NCBI GenBank assembly: GCA_016291375.1
Contig: JAEEXE010000003.1
Span: 1-64,000 of the forward strand
DNA from: Butyrivibrio sp.
GTDB taxonomy: Bacteria; Bacillota; Clostridia; Lachnospirales; Lachnospiraceae
Direction: 5' to 3'
Length of the DNA stretch: 64,000 bases
Shown here: positions 34,316 to 44,384 of the stretch, piece after piece
Position numbering within the stretch: the first letter of the stretch is position 1
Layout: every line of letters begins with the position of its first letter
Program-made: the position numbers and the translations under genes
Notes under the pieces: model-generated
What the model was told of the DNA's origin: nothing
The model's database searches: none
The model's input: only the letters and a program-made list of their open reading frames with translations

Positions 34316-34797
34316 ATAACTTTCTCAGGCTTTCCAACAGCTCTGATTACATAATCCCCATTTTCAGGATAAAAAATGACCGTTCTTCCGTATGAATCGC
34401 CGGTGTCCTGTGCAAGAACCGGTATATTAAGCTCTTTTAACTTCTTCAAAGAAGCGGCAACATTTCTATCGCCCACACGCATAGTTGCATTCTGTGACTG
34501 GAAAGCAAACATTTGGGCCCCGCCTGCAATCTTAGCAACAAGCCTTGTTTTATTTCCGCCCTTGGCAACAATCTGTTTGACAAGCTCTTCAATTCCGGTG
34601 TCTGCAAACTTAGGTATATTAGAGTTGTTTTTTATTTCAGTTGAATCCGGCAACATAACGTGCGCCAGTCCACCTATCTTGGTGACGGGATCCCTTATCG
34701 CAATTCCAACGCAGGATCCAAGCCCTAGTGTGGTTATTCCGTCAGGGCTTACGCAAATGTTCAGATCGGCCATACCAACCTTAATAATCTGACTCAT
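34312..34797 (-). CDS. cheD: Chemoreceptor glutamine deamidase CheD
   Basis: 161 residues. The catalytic Cys lies in LGLGSCVGIAIRD and the His in GGLAHVMLPDS, with RTVIFYP near the end. It deamidates receptors and stimulates CheC. AAGGGGTCTTAT precedes the ATG. Immediately downstream of cheC, its partner. Confidence 0.95.
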   Translation of the reverse strand: MSQIIKVGMADLNICVSPDGITTLGLGSCVGIAIRDPVTKIGGLAHVMLPDSTEIKNNSNIPKFADTGIEELVKQIVAKGGNKTRLVAKIAGGAQMFAFQSQNATMRVGDRNVAASLKKLKELNIPVLAQDTGDSYGRTVIFYPENGDYVIRAVGKPEKVI

Positions 34798-34812
34798 ATA
34801 AGACCCCTTCGT

Positions 34813-35445
34813 TTATTGTGATAAATCTCCCATACCAAGTGATGATAGGATTTTACTGTAACCGTCAATATCAGGTAAAAGTATAAAATAACCACTAAGC
34901 TTAAGTTCATCAAAGAACTGAGTCTCAATGAGAAGAATCTTATCTCCCATCATACCAAACTGAATAGCCGGTACGCTCAGTATCGCTGCCGCCATATCGA
35001 TGGCAACGTAAGGAATAGAAGGAATAAGCTTTAAGTTAGTCATCATTGAAAGTGAATTTAGATAAGAACCTGTGATGATATTGCCGACCTCTTTAAGAGC
35101 AGACATCTCAACCTCATCAAATTCCTCATCTTCGGATTTAGGTCCTGTTCCCATAAGCTTGTCAACAAGATGTCTTGCAGCCTGCTTACCCAAAAGGAAC
35201 ATTATGCTTCCGTCGATATCGCCGTTAAGTGCAAGGTAAATACCTGCCATTATCTTCTCTGCACCGCCCATCAGATCTCCGACATCTTTAAAATCAAGGA
35301 GTCTTACCTGAGGCACGCACATGTCAACTTTGGTTCCGATCATCTGCGCAAGTGCCGTTGTGGCATTGCCTGCACCAATATTACCCAGTTCCTTCAGCAC
35401 ATCAAAATACTGACTGGATAAATTGTCCAGATTCATCTCTCCCAT
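34813..35445 (-). CDS. cheC: CheY-P phosphatase CheC
   Basis: About 210 residues with two ExxN phosphatase motifs, ELGNIGAGNATTAL near the start and EVGNIITGSYLNSL in the second half. It dephosphorylates CheY-P during adaptation. The ATG at 35445 has GGAGG seven bases upstream; an in-frame TTG at 35463 is part of the longer frame and less likely. Confidence 0.94.
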   Translation of the reverse strand: MGEMNLDNLSSQYFDVLKELGNIGAGNATTALAQMIGTKVDMCVPQVRLLDFKDVGDLMGGAEKIMAGIYLALNGDIDGSIMFLLGKQAARHLVDKLMGTGPKSEDEEFDEVEMSALKEVGNIITGSYLNSLSMMTNLKLIPSIPYVAIDMAAAILSVPAIQFGMMGDKILLIETQFFDELKLSGYFILLPDIDGYSKILSSLGMGDLSQ

Positions 35446-35459
35446 ATCACTTCCTCCGA

Positions 35460-35954
35460 TCAACTAGCATTAGATGCTTTTTCTTTTACTTCCTTCTCGG
35501 AAACAACCGCATCAAGATCAAGAATTGATACAAGTCCGCCGTCATAATGACCTACGCCGCTGACAAAAGTAGCATTTGCTTTGCCCTTTTTATCATCATA
35601 ACGAACCTTCTCAATATTCTTGGAATCAAGAGTGAGTACCTGATTAACCTGATCAACGATTATACCAACAAGATCGCCTGCTTCTGTCTTGAGAATGATG
35701 ATACGGCTCTTGTCCGTGATAACATCTTCTTCAAGTCCCATCTTCATACGAATACTCATAACAGGAACGATCTCACCACGAATATTGATAACGCCCTTAA
35801 GGAAATCATCAACCTTCGGAACACGTGTGATCTGCTGCATTCTTACAATATTGTCGATGAATTTAATGTTGATTCCATAGTACTCATCGTCAATCTTAAT
35901 AACTATATACTGGATAAGTTCTCCAACATCAGAAGTATCTCTAAGTTCATTCAT
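35460..35954 (-). CDS. cheW: Chemotaxis coupling protein CheW
   Basis: 164 residues, a single CheW domain (VIKIDDEYYGINIKFIDNIV, then GVINIRGEIVPVMSIRMKMG). It links receptors to CheA at the membrane array. A short charged tail follows the domain. It sits between cheA and cheC. Confidence 0.96.
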   Translation of the reverse strand: MNELRDTSDVGELIQYIVIKIDDEYYGINIKFIDNIVRMQQITRVPKVDDFLKGVINIRGEIVPVMSIRMKMGLEEDVITDKSRIIILKTEAGDLVGIIVDQVNQVLTLDSKNIEKVRYDDKKGKANATFVSGVGHYDGGLVSILDLDAVVSEKEVKEKASNAS

Positions 35955-35989
35955 ATCGATTCATCCTTTCCTCGTAAGTTAAGTTACGA

Positions 35990-38107
35990 TCAGAAAATTG
36001 AATTAGTATCAAGAATAAGAGCTATCTCACCATCACCAAGGATTGTGGCGCCGCTTATAAGTTTGCACTTATTGGTGTACTTACCAAGTGGCTTGATAAC
36101 GATCTCTTGCTGTCCCATGAGTTCGTCGATAACAAGTCCAACCTGCTGATCACCTTTTCTGGCAATAACAACAACCATATCATCCTCAGGTGCCTTGGTA
36201 GATTCTGTGTCAAGAACCTCATTAAGTCTAACGATAGGTGTAACGCTACCTCTAAGGTTAATAACCTCTCTATTCTCCACAAGCTTAAGATCTGCAGGAG
36301 AAACATCCTCAATACTCTGAATCGAATCAAGAGGAATAGCATATTTTTCCTGACCCACGATAACCATGAGAGCCTGGATAATAGCAAGGGTAAGAGGTAA
36401 TCTGATAACCCATGTTGATCCCTCACCAAGTTTGGTCTTAACGGATACTTCACCGGAAAGTGACTCAACCTTGGACTTAACAACATCAAGTCCTACACCT
36501 CTTCCGGATATCTCAGATACCTGCTTGGCAGTTGAGAAACCGGGATGGAACAAAAGTTCCACGCACTGTTTATCAGTCAAAAGAGCTGCCTGTTCAGCTG
36601 TAACTACTCCCTTTTCAATAGCTTTGTTCTTGACAGCCTCAGCGTCAATACCGTTACCATCATCGCCTACCTCGATAACAACGCTGTTACCGTCCTGGAA
36701 GGCGTGAAGGAAAATCTGTCCAACTTCAGGCTTTCCTCTCTCTGCACGAAGTTCTGCGGACTCAATACCGTGATCGGCACTGTTTCTGATAAGATGCATC
36801 AAAGGATCACCGATCTCATCAACCACGGTTCTATCCATTTCTGTATCTTCACCGGTCATTGTAAGTTCCATCTTCTTACCAAGAGTCTTGTTAAGATCTC
36901 TGATCATACGAGGGAATTTCTGAAGTACACTCTCGATAGGAACCATTCGAACTTTCATGACAGATTCATGAAGGTTGGTAGTTACACTCTCAAGATACTC
37001 AATCTGTTCATTTACGTTTCCGTTACTAACACCTGATGAATTAGCTGCGGAAATAAGTGAGTTCTTAGCGATAATAAGCTCACTTACAAGATTCATAAGA
37101 ACATCGAGTTTTTCGATATCCACACGAACCGTTCTGTTAACAACAGGCTTTCCGACAGGTTTCTTAGCACCGCCGCCTGCTGCAGGTGCGGGTGCAGGTG
37201 TATTAACTGCTGCAGGTGTAGCAGTACCGGGTGCAGGAGCTGCAGGTGCAGGTTCTGCAGCAGCTTCTTCCTTCTCTTCAGGTCCTTTAGCTGCGCTTAG
37301 ATCGAACTCACCGCAATCGCATCCTTCAACTTCGGAAACGGATTTAACTATCTCAACAATCTTCTCCTGTGGTTCATCGGAAATAAGGATAAGACTGAAA
37401 GAAAAATCAAACTTCTCATCTTCTATATCCTGTGTATTAGGCTCTGAAACAGCTATCTCGCCGACTTCTTCAAGTCCTTTGAATACGAGGAAGCCTCTTG
37501 CAGCCTTAAGGATACAGGATTCCATAATATGTACGGTAATACCGTAGATTTTTTTGCCCTGATTTTTGGCTTCTTCAAGTGTTGATCTAACGGAAGGCTC
37601 AAGGCGTATTGCTCTATAGTCGGAAGATCCGTCTACACCGGGTGCAGATGCATCACCGGAAGAGCTCTCAGCAGCGGGCGCAGCGTCTGCTGCAGGTGCG
37701 CTGTCTCCACCACCCGAACCAAGTGTACCGTTTCTGATATCACCGAGGGCTTTTATGATGTTCTGGTGCTCCTCTGTACCTTCGTCCTGATTCTCGGTAA
37801 TGTTGTCAACATATCCCTGAATTGCATCAAGACACTGTAACAGGATATCGATCATTTCTGATTTGATCTTAATCTTGCCTGCACGAACGTCAGAGAAAAC
37901 ATCCTCCATATCATGGGTAAGATTCTGCATCCTGGTATAACCCATGGTGCCAGCCATACCCTTCATGGAATGAGCGGATCTGAATATCTCGTTGATACAA
38001 TCTTCATTCTCAGGATCCTGCTCAAGAGTCATAATGTTGTCATTGAGTGACTGTAGGTGCTCCTTTGCTTCGTCGAGAAAGACACTTAGATACTGGGAAA
38101 CATCCAT
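35990..38107 (-). CDS. cheA: Chemotaxis histidine kinase CheA
   Basis: 705 residues. HPt domain with the phosphorylated His in IFRSAHSMKGMAG (~47), a Ser/Ala-rich linker, a P2-like domain (~165-275), an Ala/Pro linker, the dimerisation helix pair (RTVRVDIEKLDVLMNLVSEL), the HATPase domain (LIRNSADHGIE; DDGNGID; GRGVGLDVVK) and a C-terminal CheW-like domain. GGAGG ten bases before the ATG. A SigD-type promoter lies ~70 bases upstream. Confidence 0.97.
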   Translation of the reverse strand: MDVSQYLSVFLDEAKEHLQSLNDNIMTLEQDPENEDCINEIFRSAHSMKGMAGTMGYTRMQNLTHDMEDVFSDVRAGKIKIKSEMIDILLQCLDAIQGYVDNITENQDEGTEEHQNIIKALGDIRNGTLGSGGGDSAPAADAAPAAESSSGDASAPGVDGSSDYRAIRLEPSVRSTLEEAKNQGKKIYGITVHIMESCILKAARGFLVFKGLEEVGEIAVSEPNTQDIEDEKFDFSFSLILISDEPQEKIVEIVKSVSEVEGCDCGEFDLSAAKGPEEKEEAAAEPAPAAPAPGTATPAAVNTPAPAPAAGGGAKKPVGKPVVNRTVRVDIEKLDVLMNLVSELIIAKNSLISAANSSGVSNGNVNEQIEYLESVTTNLHESVMKVRMVPIESVLQKFPRMIRDLNKTLGKKMELTMTGEDTEMDRTVVDEIGDPLMHLIRNSADHGIESAELRAERGKPEVGQIFLHAFQDGNSVVIEVGDDGNGIDAEAVKNKAIEKGVVTAEQAALLTDKQCVELLFHPGFSTAKQVSEISGRGVGLDVVKSKVESLSGEVSVKTKLGEGSTWVIRLPLTLAIIQALMVIVGQEKYAIPLDSIQSIEDVSPADLKLVENREVINLRGSVTPIVRLNEVLDTESTKAPEDDMVVVIARKGDQQVGLVIDELMGQQEIVIKPLGKYTNKCKLISGATILGDGEIALILDTNSIF

Positions 38108-38177
38108 AACCTTTTTACCTCCGTTAAAAGTGATAGTTTCAAAAGTATAAACTAATTATCGCACACTTTTGAGTTTT

Positions 38178-38205
38178 TTATCGGCTTTTTGAACGGGGGA
38201 AATTA
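38178..38205 (-). promoter_or_regulatory. SigD-type promoter upstream of cheA
   Basis: GCCGATAA (38178-38185) on the minus strand matches the SigD -10 consensus GCCGATAT at 7 of 8 positions. The -35 is weaker: TAAT at 16 bases (38202-38205). It sits in the 135-base cheB-cheA gap, the only long gap in this part of the operon. Confidence 0.55.
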
Positions 38206-38242
38206 AAACTTTTATAAACGGAAGCTAAAAAGAAAATTAACC

Positions 38243-39313
38243 CTAGTTCACGCCGACATTCATTATTATCTCCTGAGCTACGTCATCAAGTTTGACAACC
38301 TGATCGACAAGCCCGGCTAAAGCTACAGCTTTGGGCATTCCGTAAACGGTGCAGGTGCTTTCTTCCTGACCAATTACGTGAACTTTTTTCTTGGATTTAA
38401 GATTCTTGATTCCTTCCGTACCGTCAGCTCCCATTCCTGTGAGAACTACGCAGCACACTTCGTCGTAATCGGAATCCATAAGAGATTCATACATGTAGTT
38501 GGCACAAGGCCTAACTCCTTCTCTTGTTGGTCCGTCCACATAGTGTATGACGCTCTTACCGCCACTCTTAACTATGTGCATGTGCTTACCGCCTCTGGAT
38601 ATGTAGACGGTTCCGCCTTCCAGAACATCTCCTTCGGCAGCTTCCTTAACTCTTACTTCGCTTAAAGAGTCAAGTCTCTCAGCTAGTGAGGCTGTAAAAC
38701 CTTCCGGCATGTGCTGCACAAGTACTATTGGAGTTTTTATATTCTTGGGAAGCTTGGGTATTACGCTCTGAAGTGCACGAGGGCCTCCGGTGGAGCTTGC
38801 AATGGCAACTATACGGTTACCTGTGATCTTACCGGCGGATTTACTGACCAGTTCAACAACCTTGCGGGACTCTTTAACCTCTTCAAAGGAAAAAGACTTA
38901 TTTAAGACCGGCGCCCTACTGTCCGCCACCGCCGCAAGTGTGTTAATAAAGTGCTTACTGAAATCCTCGCCTTTACATTCAGAAGCTCTGTCAGGTTTGT
39001 GTACAAAGTCTAAAGCGCCGAGATCTAGGCAGTCGAGAGTGACCTTAGCACCATCTTTGGTATCGGTGCTGGCCATCATGACCTTGGCCTTGATTCCCTG
39101 CTTGTTGAGCTCTTTTAACATCGTGATTCCGTCCATTCTAGGCATGTTAATATCAAGTACTACGGCATCATACGTATTCTTTTTCAAAAGCTCAAGTCCT
39201 TCGACTCCGTCACGGGCCTTGTCAGCCACCTGGAATCTTGAATCTGAATTAATGATATCACTAAGAACCGTTCTCATGAGTGCAGAGTCATCAATTAACA
39301 AAATTTTTTTCAT
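38243..39313 (-). CDS. cheB: Chemotaxis glutamate methylesterase CheB
   Basis: 356 residues. N-terminal receiver with phosphoacceptor Asp in VVLDINMPRMDG, then the methylesterase domain with the Ser in IASSTGGPRAL, His in VLVQHMPEGF and Asp in LTGMGADG. It demethylates receptors. The Shine-Dalgarno is weak (AGAAAG). It starts three bases after the PilZ gene stop. Confidence 0.96.
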   Translation of the reverse strand: MKKILLIDDSALMRTVLSDIINSDSRFQVADKARDGVEGLELLKKNTYDAVVLDINMPRMDGITMLKELNKQGIKAKVMMASTDTKDGAKVTLDCLDLGALDFVHKPDRASECKGEDFSKHFINTLAAVADSRAPVLNKSFSFEEVKESRKVVELVSKSAGKITGNRIVAIASSTGGPRALQSVIPKLPKNIKTPIVLVQHMPEGFTASLAERLDSLSEVRVKEAAEGDVLEGGTVYISRGGKHMHIVKSGGKSVIHYVDGPTREGVRPCANYMYESLMDSDYDEVCCVVLTGMGADGTEGIKNLKSKKKVHVIGQEESTCTVYGMPKAVALAGLVDQVVKLDDVAQEIIMNVGVN

Positions 39314-39315
39314 AA

Positions 39316-40041
39316 TTATGTTTGCTTCTTTCTGATTTTTCGTTCTTCTTCGAAGATAAAATGGATAATATCTTCTCTGGAAGTCTCATCAATATAGACA
39401 TATTGGATACGATGTTCAAAAAGTCCCGGTCTGTTTTCTAGTTCTTGAACCTTCAAGATAGTGCAAATCATTTCATATTCTTTATCATTTACGTTTCCGG
39501 GTAAACGATATGAACAATATATAGTACTGCCTTCATCATATCTGAAATTGGATACGAACCTTAGTCCGCCTCCGCTTATATCAACAACAACGCTTCTCTG
39601 AAGCTGCTTCTCGTCGTTGTCTACCAAATATTTTCTGTTGTTTTCAAAGGCTTCCAACTCCTCTTTTGAACAAAGCCTTGATTTAAGTTCCAGCGCGCAA
39701 CTGAATCTGTAATATTCTCTTCTTTGAAGCTTCTGAAGCTGGCTTGTAAGATCAAGCACAAGAATATACATATTGTCGCTTCTGTATCTGTCTACTATTC
39801 TAGAATAGCACTGGAAAAGACCTCTTGGACTGTAAAAACAAAGGCTGTATTCCCCGTCTACAGGAAGAAGAACAAGTTTGCCCTTTTCATAAGGCATAAG
39901 CACCTCTATCCTGTCATCAGACGTAACATCCATGATCTTACTCATGTAGATATGCCTCGTACGCATATCCTCATCCATCCAGATCTTTCCGGTGGCCTTT
40001 AATTCAACCCTGTTACCGGGTGAGATGTAATCCGTGAGCAT
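39316..40041 (-). CDS. PilZ-domain flagellar brake protein (YcgR/YpfA-type)
   Basis: 241 residues. An N-terminal YcgR-like domain (~1-100) precedes a PilZ domain with the c-di-GMP-binding RREYYRF motif and DISGGGLRF about 50 residues later. It senses c-di-GMP and slows the motor. Located between flhG and cheB. The spacing of GGAG to ATG is long (about 13). Confidence 0.9.
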   Translation of the reverse strand: MLTDYISPGNRVELKATGKIWMDEDMRTRHIYMSKIMDVTSDDRIEVLMPYEKGKLVLLPVDGEYSLCFYSPRGLFQCYSRIVDRYRSDNMYILVLDLTSQLQKLQRREYYRFSCALELKSRLCSKEELEAFENNRKYLVDNDEKQLQRSVVVDISGGGLRFVSNFRYDEGSTIYCSYRLPGNVNDKEYEMICTILKVQELENRPGLFEHRIQYVYIDETSREDIIHFIFEEERKIRKKQT

Positions 40042-40080
40042 AAATATCAGTAATCTCCATTCTGATGGTATTAAAAAGTA

Positions 40081-41004
40081 TTAGTTTATAACCTTTGCTT
40101 CAGGTGTCTTAGCCTGAGTGGTTGAAAGCTTTCTTCCTGTGATGATATGCGAAAAGAAAGCAGCCATTCCTCTTTGCTTTACTTCAGCATAATCACCGGG
40201 ATTCATAAGCTGACCGGCAATGTTTTCAAAAGCCTTAACTGACTTGGCATTCGGATACTGTAATGAAACCGGTGATTGCTGCATAACACTCTTTGCAAGG
40301 TATTGATCCTGTGGTATAGCTCCCATATAAGTGAGCGGAAGCTTAAGATATCTTGCAACAACAGCATTTAGCTTATTAAAGAGCTGCTGTCCCTCATCAT
40401 CCGAAGATACTCTGTTAGAAACAACTTTAACCTTGGTGTTCTCTCTTGAGAATCTGGGAGACTGGTTAAGTGCCTTTAAAAGCGAATACGAATCCGTAAT
40501 GGATGTAGGCTCCGGTGTTGTTACAAGTATAATCTCACCGCTGGCTACAAGAAATTCCATTACCGCACTGGAAATGCCGGCGCCGGTATCTATTATTATT
40601 ATATCAGCTATAGCATCAAGCTCTGCCAGATTTACAATAATATAAACCAGATAATCACGGCTTAAGTTGTACATTCCCGATATACCGGAGCCTCCGGAAA
40701 TAAATCCAACTCCTTCAGGTCCCCAGGTTATGATATCTTTGATATTCTTGCCCTGATAAATCAGATCACAAAGATTGTGCTTAGGTACAGTTCCAAACAT
40801 AATCTCTATATTGGCAAGGCCAAAGTCGGCATCCAATATGATGACTCTTTTGCCCATCTTACGAAATTGAATGGCAAGATTAATGGAAACATTGGATTTA
40901 CCAACGCCTCCTTTACCACTGGTAACTGTAATTATTCTAGCCAAGGGCCTTTGAGGCATATTTGAGTTTTTGATGATATTTCTTAATTGCTGCGCCTGAT
41001 CCAT
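40081..41004 (-). CDS. flhG: Flagellar number regulator FlhG (MinD-like ATPase)
   Basis: 307 residues. Deviant Walker A SGKGGVGKSN (~28-37) and the signature DADFGLANIEIMFG. It pairs with FlhF to set flagellar number and placement, and also assists C-ring assembly. A Gln-rich N-terminal segment (DQAQQLRNI) resembles the FlhF-activating helix. It is downstream of flhF by 16 bases. Confidence 0.94.
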   Translation of the reverse strand: MDQAQQLRNIIKNSNMPQRPLARIITVTSGKGGVGKSNVSINLAIQFRKMGKRVIILDADFGLANIEIMFGTVPKHNLCDLIYQGKNIKDIITWGPEGVGFISGGSGISGMYNLSRDYLVYIIVNLAELDAIADIIIIDTGAGISSAVMEFLVASGEIILVTTPEPTSITDSYSLLKALNQSPRFSRENTKVKVVSNRVSSDDEGQQLFNKLNAVVARYLKLPLTYMGAIPQDQYLAKSVMQQSPVSLQYPNAKSVKAFENIAGQLMNPGDYAEVKQRGMAAFFSHIITGRKLSTTQAKTPEAKVIN

Positions 41005-41019
41005 AATGCTTTTCCCAAA

Positions 41020-42261
41020 TTAACTCTTTCCTCCCAGAAGGTTCTTGACGATTCTCTGAGCATCAAATACTGCAATATCATCAGGAACATTCTGACCGTT
41101 TGTAATATAGGCAATAGGTGCGCCTGTGTGCATTCTGATATTGTACAGATTACCCTTTGCACCTGTTTCGTCCATCTTGGTAAAAATAAGTCTGTAAGCC
41201 ACCATCTCAGAGTAAGCATCCGCAATCTCTATAAGATCGCGATACTTGGTGGTAGCAGAAAGAACAAGGAAGTTCTCACATTCCATAACATCTTCAAGAC
41301 ATCTTATAAAGCCTTCAACGTCTTTTTTGAGCTCTTCGTTCTTGAGAGAATGGCCTGCAGTATCTACCATGATATAGTCATAGTCCTTAAAGTCTTCTGC
41401 AGCCTGCCTCATCTCATCAACTGAATAGATGACCCTGAAAGGAATCTCAAGTATTGAAGCATATGTCCTAAGCTGCTCGGCAGCTGCGATCCTATAAGTA
41501 TCAACTGTAAGAAGAGCCACTTTTTTCTTTTTGGTAACACTAAGTTCTGAAGCAAGCTTAGCTATTGTTGTGGTCTTACCTACACCGGTTGGTCCAATAA
41601 AAATCTCAGCTCTTGGACCTTCTTTTTCAGTATCTATAGGCTCTGATTTGCCAAATTTAAGAACCATCTTCTGATAGACATTTGCAAGGGCAAAATCAAA
41701 GGGGAGTCCGGGTTTACTAACCTTTTCAACCTCATCCGTAAGCTGATTAACATATATCTCATCAACTTCATTCTCTATAAGAGTATTATATAACAATTTG
41801 ATAAAAGAGAGTGTCTCCTCTGATATTTCACTGCCACCCTTGTTATTCTTGTCATTATCCTTTGCTACGGGAATAACCTTCTCTTCCGGTTTATCTTCTT
41901 TTTCATTTTTGAGAATATTTTTCTCAAGAAGAGAGCTTAAGTTATCTAATTTTTCCTCAATAGCACTGTTATCTTCCTTTATCTCAGGAACCTTGGTGGC
42001 ATTAGCCGTTGCAGCAACAACAGTATCGCGCTGTGCGCTGTCATGAGACGAACTCTTTTGCGGAGAATAAGTTTTCATCGGTCTCTCCGCTTCCTCCTCC
42101 AGTGCCACAGTTACTTCGATTTTCTGAGACTGAAAAAGGGATAAAAAGCCTGACTTTTTAAGTGGTCTAACATTCATTACCACAATGTTAGGACCAAGCT
42201 CCCTTCTTGCCTCTGCTGTAGCCTCACTCTCAGTTTTTCCAACATACTTTTTGATAATCAT
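41020..42261 (-). CDS. flhF: SRP-type GTPase FlhF
   Basis: 413 residues. B domain (~1-130), N and G domains with GPTGVGKTTTIAKLA (~217), VDTYRIAAAEQL, VDTAGHS and TKMDETG. It directs where flagella are placed. The segment ~75-150 is charged and variable. It follows the flhA stop by two bases. Confidence 0.95.
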   Translation of the reverse strand: MIIKKYVGKTESEATAEARRELGPNIVVMNVRPLKKSGFLSLFQSQKIEVTVALEEEAERPMKTYSPQKSSSHDSAQRDTVVAATANATKVPEIKEDNSAIEEKLDNLSSLLEKNILKNEKEDKPEEKVIPVAKDNDKNNKGGSEISEETLSFIKLLYNTLIENEVDEIYVNQLTDEVEKVSKPGLPFDFALANVYQKMVLKFGKSEPIDTEKEGPRAEIFIGPTGVGKTTTIAKLASELSVTKKKKVALLTVDTYRIAAAEQLRTYASILEIPFRVIYSVDEMRQAAEDFKDYDYIMVDTAGHSLKNEELKKDVEGFIRCLEDVMECENFLVLSATTKYRDLIEIADAYSEMVAYRLIFTKMDETGAKGNLYNIRMHTGAPIAYITNGQNVPDDIAVFDAQRIVKNLLGGKS

Positions 42262-42262
42262 A

Positions 42263-44320
42263 TTATGCCGTTACCATCCCCACAGATTGTAATTCAATGT
42301 TTGCCTCTACTTCGTTATAAGAAATCACCACAAGATCCTTGTAGTAATCTTCTGTCATCTTCTTAAAATACATTCGAACTATTGGCGATGCCATGATAAT
42401 AGCCTGTTTACCGGCATCTTCAAGTTTCTTAACCTGCTCACCCACAGAAGCAAGAATAGACTTGGTTCTTGCAGGGTCAAGTGTAAGGTAAGCACCGGTC
42501 TCAGTCTGTTTAACGCTGTTCATTATCTCCTGCTCGATCTTGGGATCGAGAGTCACAACACTAGTAGTCTCGCCGGGCATAAAGAACTTATTGGATATTG
42601 CCCTCTTAAGGCTTTGACGCACATATTCCGTAAGAATATCAGGATCATGTGTAGAAGGTGCAAAGTCAGCAAGGGTCTCAAAAATTGTAACCAGATCTCT
42701 TATAGATATGCCTTCCTTGAGAAGATTCTGAAGTACCTTCTCAATCTCACCAAGGCTCATGAGCTTAGGAACAAGCTCGTCAACAAGTGCGGAATTGCTC
42801 TCCTTGAGATTATCAATAAGATTCTGTACATCCTGTCTTGTAAGGAGCTCTGAAATATGCTCTCTGATAATCTCAGTTAAATGCGTAGCGATAATAGACG
42901 GCGGATCGACTACAGTATAGCCAAGACTTTCCGCCCTTTCTCTCTGACCTTCAGTAATCCATATTGCAGGAAGATGGAACGAAGGCTCAAAGGTAGGAAT
43001 ACCGGTGATCTCATCTTCAACATGTCCGGGGTTCATTGCCATATAATGGTCAAACAAAATCTCTCCGTCGCTCACCTGTATACCTTTAATTTTAATGATA
43101 TATTGATTAGGATTCAACTGAATATTATCACGAAGACGAATAATGGGCACAACAGTACCAAGTTCCAGGGCAACCTGTCTTCTGATCATAACAACTCGGT
43201 CAAGAAGATCTCCTCCCTGATTAACGTCAGCAAGAGGAATAATACCGTAACCAAATTCAAGCTCAATAGGATCAACCTGCAAAAGGCTTGTTACGTTCTC
43301 GGGCTGTCTGATCTCTTCAGCCTGTTGTTCTTCAGGAGTTGCTACTTCACCTTCAGTTGCAACCTCTTCAATAGTCTGACTGGCAACTCTGCCCATAAAG
43401 ATGAATCCGGCACCAAAAGTAACATACAAAAGCGTAGGAAGTGGTGAGAAAATACCAAGTCCCGCTACAACTCCGCCAACAAGATACAAGGTCTTTGGCA
43501 TACCAAAGAGCTGCCCGATAAGGACATGTCCAAAATCCGCTTCCTTGGATCCCTTGGTTACAAGAATACCTGTAGACATTGAGATCATAAGCGAAGGAAT
43601 CGAGCTTACAAGTCCATCACCCATTGTAAGGATTGAATATGTATTGATGGCGGTGTTTACATCCATGCCCATTCTGAGAACGCCCATGGCTATACCACCA
43701 ATAAGGTTGACCGCAGTAATAATAAGACCCGCAGTAGCATCTCCCTTTACGTATTTGGTAGCACCGTCCATAGCTCCAAAGAAGCTGGCTTCATCTTGAA
43801 TCTTCTGTCTTCTCTCCTTGGCCTCCGTATCAGAAATAGCTCCGGTATTAAGGTCTGCGTCGATAGCCATCTGCTTACCGGGCATAGCATCCAAAGTAAA
43901 ACGCGCCGATACTTCAGCTACACGCTCAGAACCTTTATTGATAACCATCAGCTGCACGATAATAAGAATAATGTATATGATCGCACCTACTATGAGGTCG
44001 CCGCCACCAACGAAGGAACCGAATACTTCAATAACCTTACCTGCGCTACCCTGTGTCAGAATAAGCCTCGTTGATGATACGTTTAAGGCAATTCTGAAAA
44101 TAGTTGTGAAAAGAAGGATAGTAGGGAAAAATGACATATCAAGAACGTCCGTAGCAAACATGGCTGTAAACATGATCACAAAGGACATTGAAAGGTCAAA
44201 ACAAAGAAGCACATCCAAAAACCAATCGGGAAGAGGAATAATAAGCATTACTACCGCAGCTACAATGTATAGCGCAAGGCCGTAATCATATATGCGGTTA
44301 ACTATCTTGGTTCTATCCAT
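42263..44320 (-). CDS. flhA: Flagellar export gate protein FlhA
   Basis: 685 residues, eight membrane segments in the first ~310 and a cytosolic domain to the end. The conserved cytosolic FHIPEP loop reads as DAMPGKQMAIDADLNTG and the following helix. It forms the export nonamer and docks chaperone-substrate complexes. AAGGAGG precedes the ATG. Confidence 0.97.
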   Translation of the reverse strand: MDRTKIVNRIYDYGLALYIVAAVVMLIIPLPDWFLDVLLCFDLSMSFVIMFTAMFATDVLDMSFFPTILLFTTIFRIALNVSSTRLILTQGSAGKVIEVFGSFVGGGDLIVGAIIYIILIIVQLMVINKGSERVAEVSARFTLDAMPGKQMAIDADLNTGAISDTEAKERRQKIQDEASFFGAMDGATKYVKGDATAGLIITAVNLIGGIAMGVLRMGMDVNTAINTYSILTMGDGLVSSIPSLMISMSTGILVTKGSKEADFGHVLIGQLFGMPKTLYLVGGVVAGLGIFSPLPTLLYVTFGAGFIFMGRVASQTIEEVATEGEVATPEEQQAEEIRQPENVTSLLQVDPIELEFGYGIIPLADVNQGGDLLDRVVMIRRQVALELGTVVPIIRLRDNIQLNPNQYIIKIKGIQVSDGEILFDHYMAMNPGHVEDEITGIPTFEPSFHLPAIWITEGQRERAESLGYTVVDPPSIIATHLTEIIREHISELLTRQDVQNLIDNLKESNSALVDELVPKLMSLGEIEKVLQNLLKEGISIRDLVTIFETLADFAPSTHDPDILTEYVRQSLKRAISNKFFMPGETTSVVTLDPKIEQEIMNSVKQTETGAYLTLDPARTKSILASVGEQVKKLEDAGKQAIIMASPIVRMYFKKMTEDYYKDLVVISYNEVEANIELQSVGMVTA

Positions 44321-44384
44321 GCCAATTCCTCCTTTCCGAATAATTTATAGATATGCCGTAATGGCTTTTATTTAGAAAAAAAAC

